Below the pieces are notes generated by a model that searched no databases, was not told where the DNA came from, and was given only the letters and a program-made list of their open reading frames with translations. 64,000 bases of DNA from Ectocarpus siliculosus. Lineage: Eukaryota > Sar > Phaeophyceae > Ectocarpales > Ectocarpaceae. The stretch lies in NCBI GenBank assembly GCA_000310025.1, contig FN649757.1:868316-932315 (forward strand). Direction: 5' to 3'. This document shows, one piece after another, positions 10,250 through 21,926 of the stretch. Position 1 is the stretch's first letter; every line of letters begins with the position of its first letter. Both the position numbers and the translations under genes were made by a program.

Positions 10250-13200
10250 AGGGCCGCGTAGGCGGCGATAAGGAAGGGTCGTGAAAACAAAAATACTAGA
10301 GTTTTTTGGTTGAAAGCCCGCATCCGCTTGTCGATGTGAGTATACATATATGTGAATATATATATGCCGACCTCCCGACCTCGGGCTCGGCGGTCTGCAC
10401 GGACATGTGTGCACTGCTCTGCATCTCTGCTGACACCGCCACGACATACATACATATCTCGACTGCTGCTGGAAACTAACATGGGGGCGGCTTCTGTATG
10501 TTGCTGTTCATTCAGCACTCAGTTACATACATTTCACAGCTCAACACGTGAAGGTCCGAGAGAGGGAGTACACCACACATAACACCTGGCGGGTGGCGGT
10601 GTGGCGCATGGATGTGGGGCCCGGTTCAGTCGTATCAACATTGCACGAATCTACAAGCCCTGACGAGGTCCCATGCAGATTGAGTTATTATATACAGATG
10701 TCCCGATATGCCTAACCCCATAGCGTCAAAGTCCGGTAGTACCCGAAATTTGTCTTGAAACAGCAGAAGGCATCAATAAGCAGTACCACCCCGGTTCAGG
10801 CACTATCGTACCGCTCCGGTCCAGACCACACAAGGTCCACCACACCCAACAGGATTCGGAGACGGTTTGCCTAAGAGCTCTATGCCGTCGTTCGTTTTCT
10901 GTCGGGTTTGCTTGACCGCCACAACAACAAAACCACGTGCCTTATTGGCAAACAGGCAGGATAATGTCTACATTAAAGCTGTCTAGACTACTTGGAATAT
11001 GACAGCAGTGCGTAGGACGTGTGAATGGGAGAGGTTGCCACGACAACTCCACGCATACTAGTGATGATATGTTTTTTTTTGTGTGTGTTCACTCGAAGAG
11101 ACATGAAGAATGGTATTCGGATCCGTACATGCTGCAGCAGGAGAAGTACTGCTGCCACAGTACCGACTACGGACTCTCTGGGGAAGGATATGTTCTCCTT
11201 CCCAGCGTTGTCACGTAGTATTGTCTACTGTACATACATACAAATAGCAATACACTGGAATCAGGGACAACTACCACATGCATATTATATTGGTCGCCTT
11301 GTTTGGAAAGGAAACCACAGACAACCCCCACCCAACCAACAATCATCGCAGTTTTTGTTTGGTCGTTCTCCTACCGCCTCGGCATGAAATCAGTAAGCGG
11401 TTGTTACACGCGAACCGTTCGCAACAACACACGTTTCCTTTGCACGGCTAAGTGATACAGCACCGATCATCATCATTGCAGGGACCCAGCGCGGGTCCTG
11501 TGGTGTCATCGTCGATCCCTCTATCGTACACTATAACGTAGGGTTTCGGGATCTGTGTTGAATCTTGCCGCAGGTTGCCGCGCCAGAGGAATGATGAGGG
11601 GATATGCAACGGTGGGTGTGTTCGAATTATTAGCCGAGCGCGCTACCCGGCTGACCAATGAAGGCGTCAGTGTCAGCGGGCAAAATCAATGTCCCTGGGA
11701 GGGTGCCAAAATTCGAAAAATGAGCAATGCGCTACTGTAAATAATGCGAATGCAACTATGACTCTCTTTACATTTTCGTTCACAGAGACATACAATACAG
11801 CTCCGCACATACATGCCGTCGCCCGATTTTAGGAAGCCTGATGCAAAGAGCGGAGGGTTTATTCAAGCCCACCCGAAGCCAGGATATCGTGGGGTGTGTG
11901 TGTGCGTGTACAGTGCCGATGTTTGCCCAACCTATTCCTTCGTGACCATGATACATTGATTGATCGTCGACAACGAATCGACGGGTTCAAGGAAAACAGG
12001 TTGATATTGGCTCATGTGGATTAATTAGTTCATTGATAGTATGCATACATGACTGTACATAGTAGTAGCGCAATGAATTCATCTATCTTCTGCGTTGCAA
12101 GGTTATTTGAAATATTTCTTGCTGGCCGGAAGGTTTGTCCCTTGCATCATCATGCTCGTTGTCGTAGGTATCAAACATGCACTCGAGTTTTATCTATGCC
12201 ACGGCATTGGCATAGGCGGAGTCACACGATCTGGAAGAAGAGAAGGTTCGTTTGATTGTTCCCCCGACCCGATCTCTGAATCTCCACTGCCCGATTCAAA
12301 CTCTTTCTGCGCGTGGAATTTCTTGGAGGCTGGCCGGAGATAGATGTAATACCGTTGACAATGCGAAACTTATTTCTATTGATGCACGAGAGTACATCAC
12401 CACAGCATGGGACGATCCTGGCGGATGTACGAGTGACATCCACCGTACTTGCCTACCACGTAATTCCGCGCGGCCACGACAGCAATCAGCACGGACAAAT
12501 GCCACAGACGCATGGGGTAGGCTAAGCTATTCTCTGGATTCAAGACAGAAACGGTACAGAAGAAAACTGCCCGTGTCTACCAAGGCTGCTACCTTGCACT
12601 CGAGTTCGTTTTGGAGTGTTAACGCGCGTCGACCGTCTAGAGTCTAGACTACATAAACAACCTCATTCAGCGCGAAGGCGCGCCCAATTCCATTTCCACA
12701 TCGTCCATGTACTGCTGTCGGCATCAGCATGGATGACGAAAGTCCTTGCTAGGAAAATATAACGAAATATCAGCTCATTCCCACCCGTGTACAGGCGTGG
12801 GGTTTCGGAAATTTGCCAAGGCGACGAATAATTTGCCTGTTTTCTTGTGATGTTTTGTCGTATGTATGTGTGCATGTACACAGCCTAAAAGTGCGCCCCT
12901 GCGATCTACATAGATAGGCGAAAACAACATCGGCCTGTGTGCGCCTCCCACATCTTGCTACAATACCTGTGCTCCGTGTTGGTCTTTTCGTTGTGCACCC
13001 GTCGACTCTCTTTTGTGAAAAAAGTTGTGTCGCCTCCGGATGAATCTCGCGAATCTCACAAAAAATCATTTTCGTACTGTACTCGATGTCTGTTTTGTTC
13101 TGAGTGCGATGAAATGCGGTTGTCCGAAATACTCTGGTTTCGAACGGTACATACTGCAGTCTAGGCTCGGCTTCCTTGTATCGGTGAGTCTTACGGTGCG

Positions 13201-13900
13201 CCCTTCGGATGTGCGTGGCGTTGCTACATGCGCAAAATATTACAGATCGGCCTGCTGAATGAAGTGTTGTACTGCTGTAAATGCGAGACATGGATATTTG
13301 GACTTACATGTAAATCTAAGATAACCATTCTCATCCTGCGATACAAGGACTGGTAGACCATAGATGCCCACAACCGGGCGGACAGATCCCTGCAGCTCAC
13401 TACTGTACTTTACGTAGGCATCGGCCCTGATCGTTCGGCCTTGCCCCGACCCTTCTCGAGACGATCTATCGTGCCATTTCATCATCTCTCGAACCTCCCG
13501 ATTTCCATCCGTCCATCCGTCGGCCGAACAAAAGATGTCGATCCGCCCCCGAAACGCAAACCAATGAGTGAGATGGTATACACACAAAAAAATCAGTCGA
13601 CATCCTCGTTCCCTAGTGTATTGGGGTCGTACCTGCCCAAGACGTGGCTTTCAGGATTTGTGTCCTTGTTGCTGCTGTTGTTGTTGCCGAGCGAGAGGAG
13701 GAGGAGGAGTGGTGAGGAGGAGTGGCGAGGTGTGGCTGTTGGTGGGTGCGGCAAAAAACTTGGCGTTCTATCTTCTCCCCTGTGTGGGAGTGACATATTC
13801 TTCCGCCCTGTGCGATGGCCATGTATTGATTGGCGGGTCGGGTGTCTTTTTGGTGTTTTGTTGTCAACTGTTTGTTCATTTGTTCACAAGTTCTCTTTTC
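10250..13900. other. Long stretch without recognisable genes
   Basis: Open frames here reach about 130-170 codons but overlap on opposite strands and show no known motifs. The one structured item is the tRNA-like relic at 11585-11668. Confidence 0.4.
11585..11668 (-). repeat. Degraded tRNA-like sequence (tRNA-Ile-like)
   Basis: The minus strand reads TTGGTCAGCCGGGTAGCGCG, then CTCGGCTAATAATTCGAA, then ACCGTTGCATATCCCC. This parallels the A box, D-arm, CTAATAA anticodon loop and B box region of eukaryotic tRNA-Ile(AAT). The acceptor ends do not pair and the T arm is broken. It is therefore a tRNA pseudogene or the head of an old SINE, not a working tRNA. Confidence 0.3.
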
Positions 13901-13920
13901 TCCGCCTCGATCTTGCGGCA

Positions 13921-14010
13921 GTTGTTGTTGTTGTCGTTGTTGTTGTTGCATATTAAAAACTGTTCCGATCTCCCTACTACCCAGTGCAGTCAACATCTGT
14001 CCGTATGAGC
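13921..14010 (+). repeat. (GTT)n-linked repeat family, copy
   Basis: GTTGTTGTTGTTGTCGTTG is followed by CATATTAAAAACTGTTCCG, then TCTCCCTACTACCCAGTGCA and CTGTCCGTA. The order of blocks matches the 42.0 kb and 46.7 kb copies. Confidence 0.65.
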
Positions 14011-15129
14011 ATTTCTTTTTTCTGGATATATCCGGATCCTTCGCGAGTCTCAAAATGTGTTATGGCGACCCCGTTCCCATCAGAAGAAAGTGACACTTGT
14101 CGAGGAAATAAAATGGCTGCGGCATGTACGTGCCGTGGAATCGGAGAATCAACGTGCACCACGATCGAGCGGTTCTTCCGCCATCCTCGCTATTTCACCA
14201 CTCACTACGTACGTACGTCAAACAACCCCCGCGGTATCCATCGTCTCCTTTCAAGTAAAGGGGGCCATAGACTTGAACATAAATATAGCTGAAGTATTAA
14301 ACATATATACATATATCGATCGGTGACCGTACGGGGTCTCTGTAGTCACGTTAGCTCACTGCTGTAGATCGTCTGTATCCCGTCATTGGCCTTGTTCTTC
14401 CTTTTTGACTAGTTGTTTTTTCTTTTCGTCTGGGTAGAAACACAAATAAATCGCGCCATGGAGGAATATTTTTGTATTTATTTGTTGAAAGGTGTATTGC
14501 GTCCCAAAAACTGTAAGATAATCAGGCCGAGTTGATGATGTTGTACCAGGTAGTAGGTTAACTCCAATACATGTGTCTCCATGAGCCACTCATTCATGTC
14601 TATGGCCGCCAAAAGCACATCTTTAGCACAGATGGACTTCTGGCGCATAGAGGGGGGGGTGATGTGGAGGACACCTGTCGGGAGTATAACCAACCATGTG
14701 TGCACATACAAAGTGTAGGAAGATATGGCTCCCTCGGGGTATCTTGTAACAAGGAGAGTGACAGGAAATGCACCGTCGGAGATGGATATCTTCCGAAGTC
14801 CCTGGCCACTTGCCGAAAGTGGAAGCGGAGAGTCTTCGACTCTCCTCTCCCTCTGCTCGCTATGGCCACTCTCTCTTTCTACCGTCTTCTCCTCGTCTAC
14901 ATATAATATATATCACGAGAGGAAATAGCCTTCCCCTGGCAGTGGGATAATACTGCCAAGGCACCGGCCTCAGTCTCCGACAGTAGCCAGTGTCCTCAAA
15001 ATACCCAACCCAAAACACACAAAGAATATATATACCTTTGGTGGGGCAGTTGGTTTAATTAATAAGGAATGATTACACACACAGAAAGACTACCCATTCG
15101 AGATATACCCACAAAACGAACAGCTGGTT
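14011..15129. other. Gene-free stretch
   Basis: No recognisable gene. A short ATACATATAT tract lies at about 14307. Confidence 0.35.
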
Positions 15130-15230
15130 TGTAACCACGAAGAAGGCGTTCGCGTCAGTCGGACCAGTATACAAGACATTAGAAGGTACTGAGCGGAAAC
15201 TGGAAATGGTTTTTGTTGTGAAGACAACAA

Positions 15231-15261
<31 letters not shown>

Positions 15262-15262
15262 A
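15130..15262 (-). repeat. (GTT)n-linked repeat family, diverged inverted copy
   Basis: Read on the minus strand, a GTTGTTGTTGTTGTTGTTG tract is followed by GTCTTCACAACAAAAACC, CTCAGTACCTTCT and CGTGGTTAC, in the same order as in the 46.7 kb copy. The match is weaker than for the other copies. Confidence 0.45.
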
Positions 15263-15660
15263 GATAGATCCGTCGCTGTTATTTTCAGTGCTGCGCGGGG
15301 TGCAAAAAATAAATCAAAATAGGCGTAGGTATACGCATTACCATGCCGCACACGCCCACACGCTCCAAGACGAAGCACTGCAGCTGTAGATGTCTCCGAC
15401 AGCTAGCGACGGACCCAACTACTACTGTAGGATGAAATTCCATACCCCACAGCGCTAGAACTCTCAGCAGTGAAATACCTCAAGTCGGCCCAAGAAAAGC
15501 AATCTCCCCCCACTGCCGACAGTTTTGCTAATAAACCCCTAATGGGGGCCCCCATCAGCATGGGTCACCCATGGGCCGCCTATGGGCACTTCAACCTGGG
15601 TTTTCGCCACCCGCATATCAACCTACATAGAACTTAGCCACCAGCGCCAACCTATAGCAC
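15263..15660. other. Gene-free stretch with CCCATGGGC motifs
   Basis: Contains CATGGGTCACCCATGGGCCG (15558 on), related to the repeat at 15762-15875. Otherwise nothing recognisable. Confidence 0.4.
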
Positions 15661-15664
15661 GTAT

Positions 15665-15706
15665 CGTGTAGGCTTGGGGTTAGGGTTTGGGGTTGGTTAG
15701 GGTTAT
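15665..15706 (+). repeat. Telomere-like interstitial tract
   Basis: GGGGTTAGGGTTTGGGGTTG followed by GTTAGGGTT resembles degenerate TTAGGG/TTTAGGG telomere repeats. It is short and may be coincidental G-rich sequence. Confidence 0.35.
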
Positions 15707-15761
15707 AATCCGCCAAGTATGCCAGTTCCAAAGTTTTTTTTTTGTTTAGGAGTGTACAGTA

Positions 15762-15875
15762 TAGTACCGGTTGAAGGGCTCTCGTTCGCCTGCCCATGGG
15801 CATCCTCGTGGGCATGGGTGACCCATGGGCTGCCTATGGGTGTCCCATAAACTGTAGAAAGTGTGGGAGACTTGG
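15762..15875 (+). repeat. CCCATGGG-rich dispersed repeat, copy 1
   Basis: The boundaries CCGGTTGAAGGGCTCTCGTT and CTGTAGAAAGTGTGGGAGAC enclose a run of CCCATGGGC/GTGACCCATGGG palindromes. The same boundaries and interior style occur at 29411-29580. Confidence 0.7.
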
Positions 15876-17468
15876 GGAGACAAGAAAAAACCAGGCAAAT
15901 GCGGAAATACCGTAAAAACGCGGCAGTGGGATACGTTGAGGGACTGCATACACCACACAACCACGGAACTACTACTCTACCGACATGAGAGCCTGAAAGC
16001 GCGACAATGCCCTGAACCATCGGACGGACGTGGATTGTTTCCTCTGTCCAACGATCAGCACCCAAGTACAAAGGAGAGCACAAGCCGTCGACGGTAGCTT
16101 GGTCCTAGGGGAAGGAAAAGGTAAATGTCGCTTGACACTCTTGCTCCACAACGAACCGTGAAGGATGGGTAAAGCTGCATTTGTTATTATTGTTGAGAGA
16201 AGGCCAGCAAGGGTCTGAGATGAAGTGGGGATCCAACTTCATCTCCGCGGAGTATACAATTCTAGCGTAAGGTGGTATCGGTCTCCTGACTATCCCACAT
16301 CCTGTCTACTAGAAAAATGTACCCTATTCATGTGGACAGCCACACTCCTTAACACTAGCCGACCCTGAATATCATATACGCAGATTCTATATTCAAATTC
16401 TAGAAGCTACACTAATGTTTCGCTGATGATTTATTATAATGAATCGAAGATATGACTCTTCACAACAGCCTCCAGGGGGAGCTTTAGAAATATCCCGAAT
16501 CTACCCCCCACACCACCATTGAGACGAAGCCTGCTGACGACCACGGGACGACACAACGACGTCTGTCTCAATTTGACGATGCTCATGCTCATGAGGTGAA
16601 AAAGCTGGATAAGAAATATGCTGCAAAGCACCCTACGTACGACAGATGACAGAGAAACAAAATCAAAACCGCTGTTTACGCGCACCAGTGCGCATCACAA
16701 CTGGGGGAATGAGAGTGGCAACACGAGATAGTCCAGAAGAAGTACGTAGAAAAAACTCAAAACCCCGCCAAGTAGAAGCAGTGAGAAATACTGCGGGCTC
16801 TCGACCGCGGGGTTACCAAACCGAATTTGAGACTAAGGGAGGCTTGACTAAATGACGTGACTAGACCGAATCATGCAAAGGTCGACAATGCCTTAGACGA
16901 TTGAGAATGCCCTAGACGTAACAGTAACCAAAAGAGTTCCGAACGAATACGGCCTTTGATACTGGACGCGACGTAGAGGAAAACCAAGCGAAACTTGGGA
17001 AACGTCAAGGGCAGAAATGGATGATAGGCAAGCGGTACAGAGAACAGTTCCCATCTTACCATTCGATCCAAATCGCACAGTATTTGGATGGTAAGGCCAA
17101 AGGCTAAAGAAAACCAATGATTCTGTAGTCACGAACGATCACAGCCGGAGAAGCAGTCTAACTAACCGTGCCATATCTCGCTGGCGATGATACTGAACAT
17201 ACAACACACAAGAACAAAAAACATAGGAGTAACATGTATGCACGCACAACACTAAAACTCAGAATCACGACATTGATGAAGTCTTCGCCAGAAGGTGACG
17301 ATGGCGGAGAAAGAGTCCAGCGAAGTGGGCGATGACGAGCGTCGACGAAGGCCGTAGGAGAAGGTGACGCAACGGTATGGAAGCCCGAAGAATGGGGCGC
17401 CTGTAGCACCCCCCCGATACGACCAAGCTAAGAAAACAAACATTTGTTGCGAGTGACGACGCATGGCG
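15876..17468. other. Gene-free stretch
   Basis: No domain or repeat family recognised. Confidence 0.35.
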
Positions 17469-17622
17469 AACTCTTTTTCCAAGTGTTCAGAGGGAAACAA
17501 CACCGACGAATCTTGGGGAGCTCTTTTCTCAAGTGTTCAGAGGCACACAACACCGACAAAACTTGGGGAGCTCTTTTTCCAAGTGTTCGGGGGCAAAAAC
17601 GGCCGACGAACGAGTGGGAAAA
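17469..17622 (+). repeat. Three tandem copies of a 50-bp unit
   Basis: AAGTGTTCAG/AAGTGTTCGG occurs at 17481, 17531 and 17581, exactly 50 bp apart, each followed by a RRCAACACCGACRAA-like block and CTTGGGGAGCTC. Because 50 is not a multiple of three, the open frames across it do not encode a regular repeat. Confidence 0.85.
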
Positions 17623-17880
17623 TACCAAACGACACCCACAACATAATGGCCGCTAAAACCCAACGAACCCACCCACGCTTCGACCACGTTAAACTCCAAT
17701 GATTAGAAGCCAGCCCAAACCTGACACGCCTCCAAAGAGCAACCTATATCTACCTCAAACACGAAATAAGAAACATATCTCCAGGTCATCCCAATCCACA
17801 GATGATTGCAAGCAACAAGGAAGAAACTCGAAGAAATACAAAACAAGAACCCATCAAACTCAATGCTGAAAGAAACGGCA

Positions 17881-19610
17881 CTAAGAAGAAATCGTGGAAA
17901 CAGTGAACGATAACGAGTCCGCGATAGATGGAGTCCGGACATCGTGATTGCTCAGAGGACGCGAGCGATGTTTCTCCAGGCACCACGATCCACACACGGC
18001 ATCCAAAGCGGGGCAGTAGAGGGCGGCGAGCAGAGCAAGAGCGCGTGGGCACGGGTCATCCAGGAGTCGAACGACATACGATTCCTCCTGGTGAGCACCA
18101 ATGCGCCCTGTCCACCACAAACCGTCGCGGTCCTTGTACCATAACCGTGCGCACTCAGGGAGGGGTGAGGCGTGGAAGCGACCAAGCCAAGTCTCGCGAG
18201 ACAAGAGAGCAGACCCTGGAGATAGATAAGCTCCCCACGAGCCCTGGGGTGCTCCCGTTGTGCCGCACGATCCCGAGTCACTCGATAAGCGCGATTGCCG
18301 TGGTTACTGTGGCAAACCTCCCTAGACCAATATGAGAGGATGTGTCGGCGAGACCGCTCTAGGTCGGGTTCACGTTCCCAGGAGGGAGTACAGGACCGCG
18401 AGAACTGCACTACGACCTCGCACTATTTGATTTCCCGAGATGCAGTTGACCTCCAGACGTCCCACAGGCGCCGAAACGCCTTCGTCGGTGACGTGGAAAG
18501 GCGGACATTTATCTCCGAAATAATGCAGAAGGGAGCGCGAAAGATCAGCGGGCAGAGATTGTGGTAGGTCGTCCGTATCATATGGGTTGTGGCAAGGTTT
18601 GCACCGAAGAACTGACACGCGAGGTTTACCAGCCGGGCCAGAGGGAGCCGAAGGGAGGTCAACATACAGCAGTTTGCGTGCCAGCGGGCGACCATCCGGT
18701 GTGTCCTCTGCAGAAGTGAGACCCACAGCTAGCACTTCGTATGGCCCAGGTCCAGGAGAGCGTGAATTTGGCTTGGAGCACTTGTTGATCCGTGTCTTTC
18801 CGGGCGCCCTGTCGAGTGGTAGCAGCCGTGTTGTACACCCAAGCCCAGGCCCCAACGGTGAACGTAGGGGGCCTATTGATGGTGTCGAGAAGGGAGGAGC
18901 TGCGGCGTTCCACGCGCGAAACCTCCAAAACGTTGTACTCACGGACAAGATCGTACGCCCTGCGTTGCTGATCGACAGCCAAGTTGCAGTACTCCAGTTG
19001 ATCGCGGTCCAAGCTTTGATGAACACCTACCGTGGGATGATCAAACACCGAAAGCGGAAGTCGCACGATTGACCGAGTTTGTGGACTGATTGACCGAGTT
19101 TGTAGGCGAACTCGACATGTGGATGATGCGCGTCCCAATCATTTTGCTGCTCGTTAACCACAACGGCAAGCATCTGAACCATAGTGTGATTAACGCGTTC
19201 CGTGCCTCCGTTGGTGTGCGGGTGGTAGGAGCTTGTGGTAACTTTCTTGACTTTCATCGCCTCGTGAATGGGAATGGAGAGCTTGGAGCAGAATTGTAGC
19301 CCGTTCCCCGATAACAGTGTAGATGGACATACCAGTTTGGCCATGTATTGGTTCACAAAGACGTGGGCGGTCCCTTTCGCCGTAAACTCAGCTGCTGTGA
19401 CAGCAAACATGTCCGCGCTCCAGCTAAAACGGTCGGTGAATAACAAGATGTAGGGTTCCCTTTGGCAGTCACCAGCAGAGGTCCAAAGAAATCGACGCTG
19501 ACCACGAAGTCTGGTCCCTGCGTCAACGGCACAGCGAGGACAGGCCACCTAGCAGTCTGGCGTTAAGGCTTGCGAGCTTGACACACCACGCACGCCCGAA
19601 GCCACCAGCG
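17881..19610 (-). pseudogene. Degenerate Ty3/gypsy integrase with chromodomain
   Basis: Minus-strand fragments in changing frames give the 3' half of a gypsy pol. First is the end of an HHCC finger (ACVVCQARKP, then a stop), then VDFFGPL and LLFTDRFSWSADMFAVTAAE. The second catalytic block is LLSGNGLQFCSKL, where the usual Asp before Asn-Gly is Gly. Next are YHPHTNGGTERVNHT and the C-terminal domain (SPGPGPYEVLAVG). A chromodomain-like block follows (PVGRLEVNCISGNQIVRG and PSWEREPDLERSRRHILSYW), then a tail LWYKDRDGLWWTGRI, YVVRLLDDPCP and GSWCLEKH. At least four frameshifts and the D-to-G change make it dead. Protease, RT and LTRs are not found. Confidence 0.88.
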
Positions 19611-19669
19611 TCCAACGCAGAAAAATAACTGTGGCGGTACCTATGTCGGACGTATGCGATCCCACTGAA

Positions 19670-19735
19670 CACAGTATTTTCGCGCTGAAGTGGCGAATGC
19701 CCCGCATGCACAGTATTTTCGCGGTGAAGAGGCCG
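19670..19735 (+). repeat. Pair of 26-bp direct repeats, 39 bp apart
   Basis: CACAGTATTTTCGCGCTGAA (19670) recurs as CACAGTATTTTCGCGGTGAA (19709). These lie just upstream of the gypsy remnant, on its 5' side. Confidence 0.7.
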
Positions 19736-19885
19736 CTGCCCCCCAGGTCCAGGTTGACCGTTGTTTGGACGAAGTGTTTCCATCTGCATATATATATCGT
19801 TCACGCACAAGTACCGTCTACTAATACGAAACGCGACGGCACCCCTCGTCTGTTGCCGAGCCCCAAGACGGCTCGATGACCATAT

Positions 19886-20030
19886 ACAGAACGCGCCCGC
19901 ACTAAAGAACCTCCAGTTTAGGCCGAGGGTGGAGTTCTTAGTTCCTAGGGTCATGTGCTACGAATGCCCGCTATATGGATTATAGTGTAGAAGGTTTCAG
20001 CCGAGCTCACAAATGGTGCTCAAGTTTTTA
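19886..20030 (+). repeat. Dispersed repeat (partner at 38159-38279)
   Basis: Shares GAACGCGCCCG, AGAACCTC, GGCCGAGG, AGGGTCATG, CTACGAATG and the long block CCGAGCTCACAAATGGTGCT followed by CAAGTTT with 38159-38279, in the same order. Non-coding. Confidence 0.75.
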
Positions 20031-21361
20031 GGTTCTGAGTTTGATATAGGCTGTATCAATTCCTCAACCGTCAACTTCTATCGCTTTCTGTACTGCAGCA
20101 GGTTGTTAAGACAACCCTCGGTTGACAGATAAACAACGCACAGCCTGAAAACTACAGCCGCAGCGTATTCTGAAAAGTTCCCGCATTCCAAAGCCGCGAA
20201 GACCAATGGCGCGCTCATCGTCGTTTGTGCGAATATTTGGTCGTGTCTTCGCACATATTGAAGCAGACGGCATAGTAGAAACTACGCTGGCAATGACGTT
20301 GGCGTGGTATATCAAGTCTGTAGTCTGGATATCGGCCCGTCTGACACCCATCAATCCGCCAGTCAGGGAACTGCATAGGCAACAACCGGCGTGTGTCGCG
20401 CGTGAGTTCTACAATGGGGAATCCTCAGTGTGAGATTCCGTTGTCGGCGATGCCGTTGCAACAGCAGTCCGCATGTTCAGTATCGGTTCCAGACGCTCTC
20501 GGGATGCTTTCGCCCGAAAATCCTTGCATACTAAGGTGGTCGAAAAACCCTGCAAAGGCTACAGGCCTGTTCGCGACTGCCACTGCACCCTTCAGACGGT
20601 CCTTCCTTAGATTGTATCTCCTCGTACCCGACATGCACTCACCACCCAGACAACGAGCCTCTAGTGAGCGACCGGACTCATGCGCGTATCACCACAATCG
20701 GGGCTCTTCATTTGCGAACCACACGACACCAACATCGAACACCACGCATGCGTTGTGTACCCTGAGGGGATGACGCGCCTCAAGGAGTTCTATCTACTTT
20801 TGCCGTCTTCTTCCACTGACTGGTGTAGGGCACTTAGCCGCCAGCATCAATGTAAGGCCGCATACAACCTTTGTTGTCGTGCATTGACTCGTCACGTTGG
20901 CGGAAGAATTATTGACTGTGGGCACAAGTAGGCCGTGGTCCGTGGCGGCTGGGAGAAGGATTCATTGTCGATATCGTCGACCCCAAAGTGTGATGCAAAA
21001 CCTTTTTCTCCCCTCATTCTTCTGATGGATGTAGCCGGCTTCCTTGCCCGATTGCCACGAGCTTCATGCGTCGCTTTCGCCATGGAGCGGAGGGTTTTCA
21101 AACTATTGGAAATGGAGGTCGTTCTGCTCAATGTAAGAACGAGTCTTACATGCAGGCCATGGGTGATCTTTGAGCAATAATATTTGGCATGGTTGCGCCG
21201 GTGACGTCCGGTCCTCATCATTTACGGTTTCGAAACACCATCCATCCCATCGGTTTTATTCCGGGGTGGCAGACATCTAAGGAGTAAAATGGGACAGCGA
21301 GAGCAACAGCCAAGCATCTACCCCCTAGCGTAACGGGTGCTCTTTTCCGGGCTGGAGTTGT
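20031..21361. other. Gene-free stretch
   Basis: No recognisable gene. It ends at the copia insertion point. Confidence 0.35.
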
Positions 21362-21615
21362 TGTTTGTCGGCCGTACTCCGCGTACTTATCGGGTATTGT
21401 TTGTGTAGTGTATTAACTTCAGACGGTGAGGCAACGCCCGTACCCAGGGCGCTGTCGTGCTCAGAGAGGAGGAGTGGCAGCAGGGCTGCTGCACACAACA
21501 AAAGGGGGCCCCGGTGCATCATCACCGTACCCCTACCTAAAAGGTTCTACACCATCTGCGTCACACTTGTACGTACGGCTAACATATCCAAACCATGTCC
21601 GTAGACCCACGAACA
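21362..21615 (-). repeat. 3' LTR of the copia element
   Basis: 254 bp; matches 27327-27580 by eye. Termini are 5'-TGTTCGTGGG and GGCCGACAAACA-3' on the element strand. Confidence 0.95.
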
Positions 21616-21626
21616 CCCTCCCTGGT
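21616..21626 (-). promoter_or_regulatory. Polypurine tract of the copia element
   Basis: The element strand reads AACCAGGGAGGG immediately before the 3' LTR, the position and composition expected for the plus-strand primer. Confidence 0.7.
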
Positions 21627-21926
21627 TCTTCACGCAAGTGACTAACCATCAGTGGGGCAAAAACACCCCGGATACATCAAATAAAATGCCAATACGGTGG
21701 TCGAGGGGAAACCCGGCGCCCGGGCAAAACCCCTCGAAAATAAATCCCATCCAACACAAACCATTGCTATCACGGCGGATCACAACGGCCGCACTTATCA
21801 GGAAGGCCAAGGCGAAGACAAGAATGCGAGGCAAGCCTCCTACTCCTGCCATTGGGACACAGCCCGCGACAGTAATGCATCTTTCCCCGCATGGTATACA
21901 TGACCTTCCCCAAGCGCTAGAAAATC

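Noticed and set aside
15665-15706. Interstitial telomere
   Set aside because: Only about four degenerate units, so kept as a low-confidence repeat and not claimed as a fusion site.
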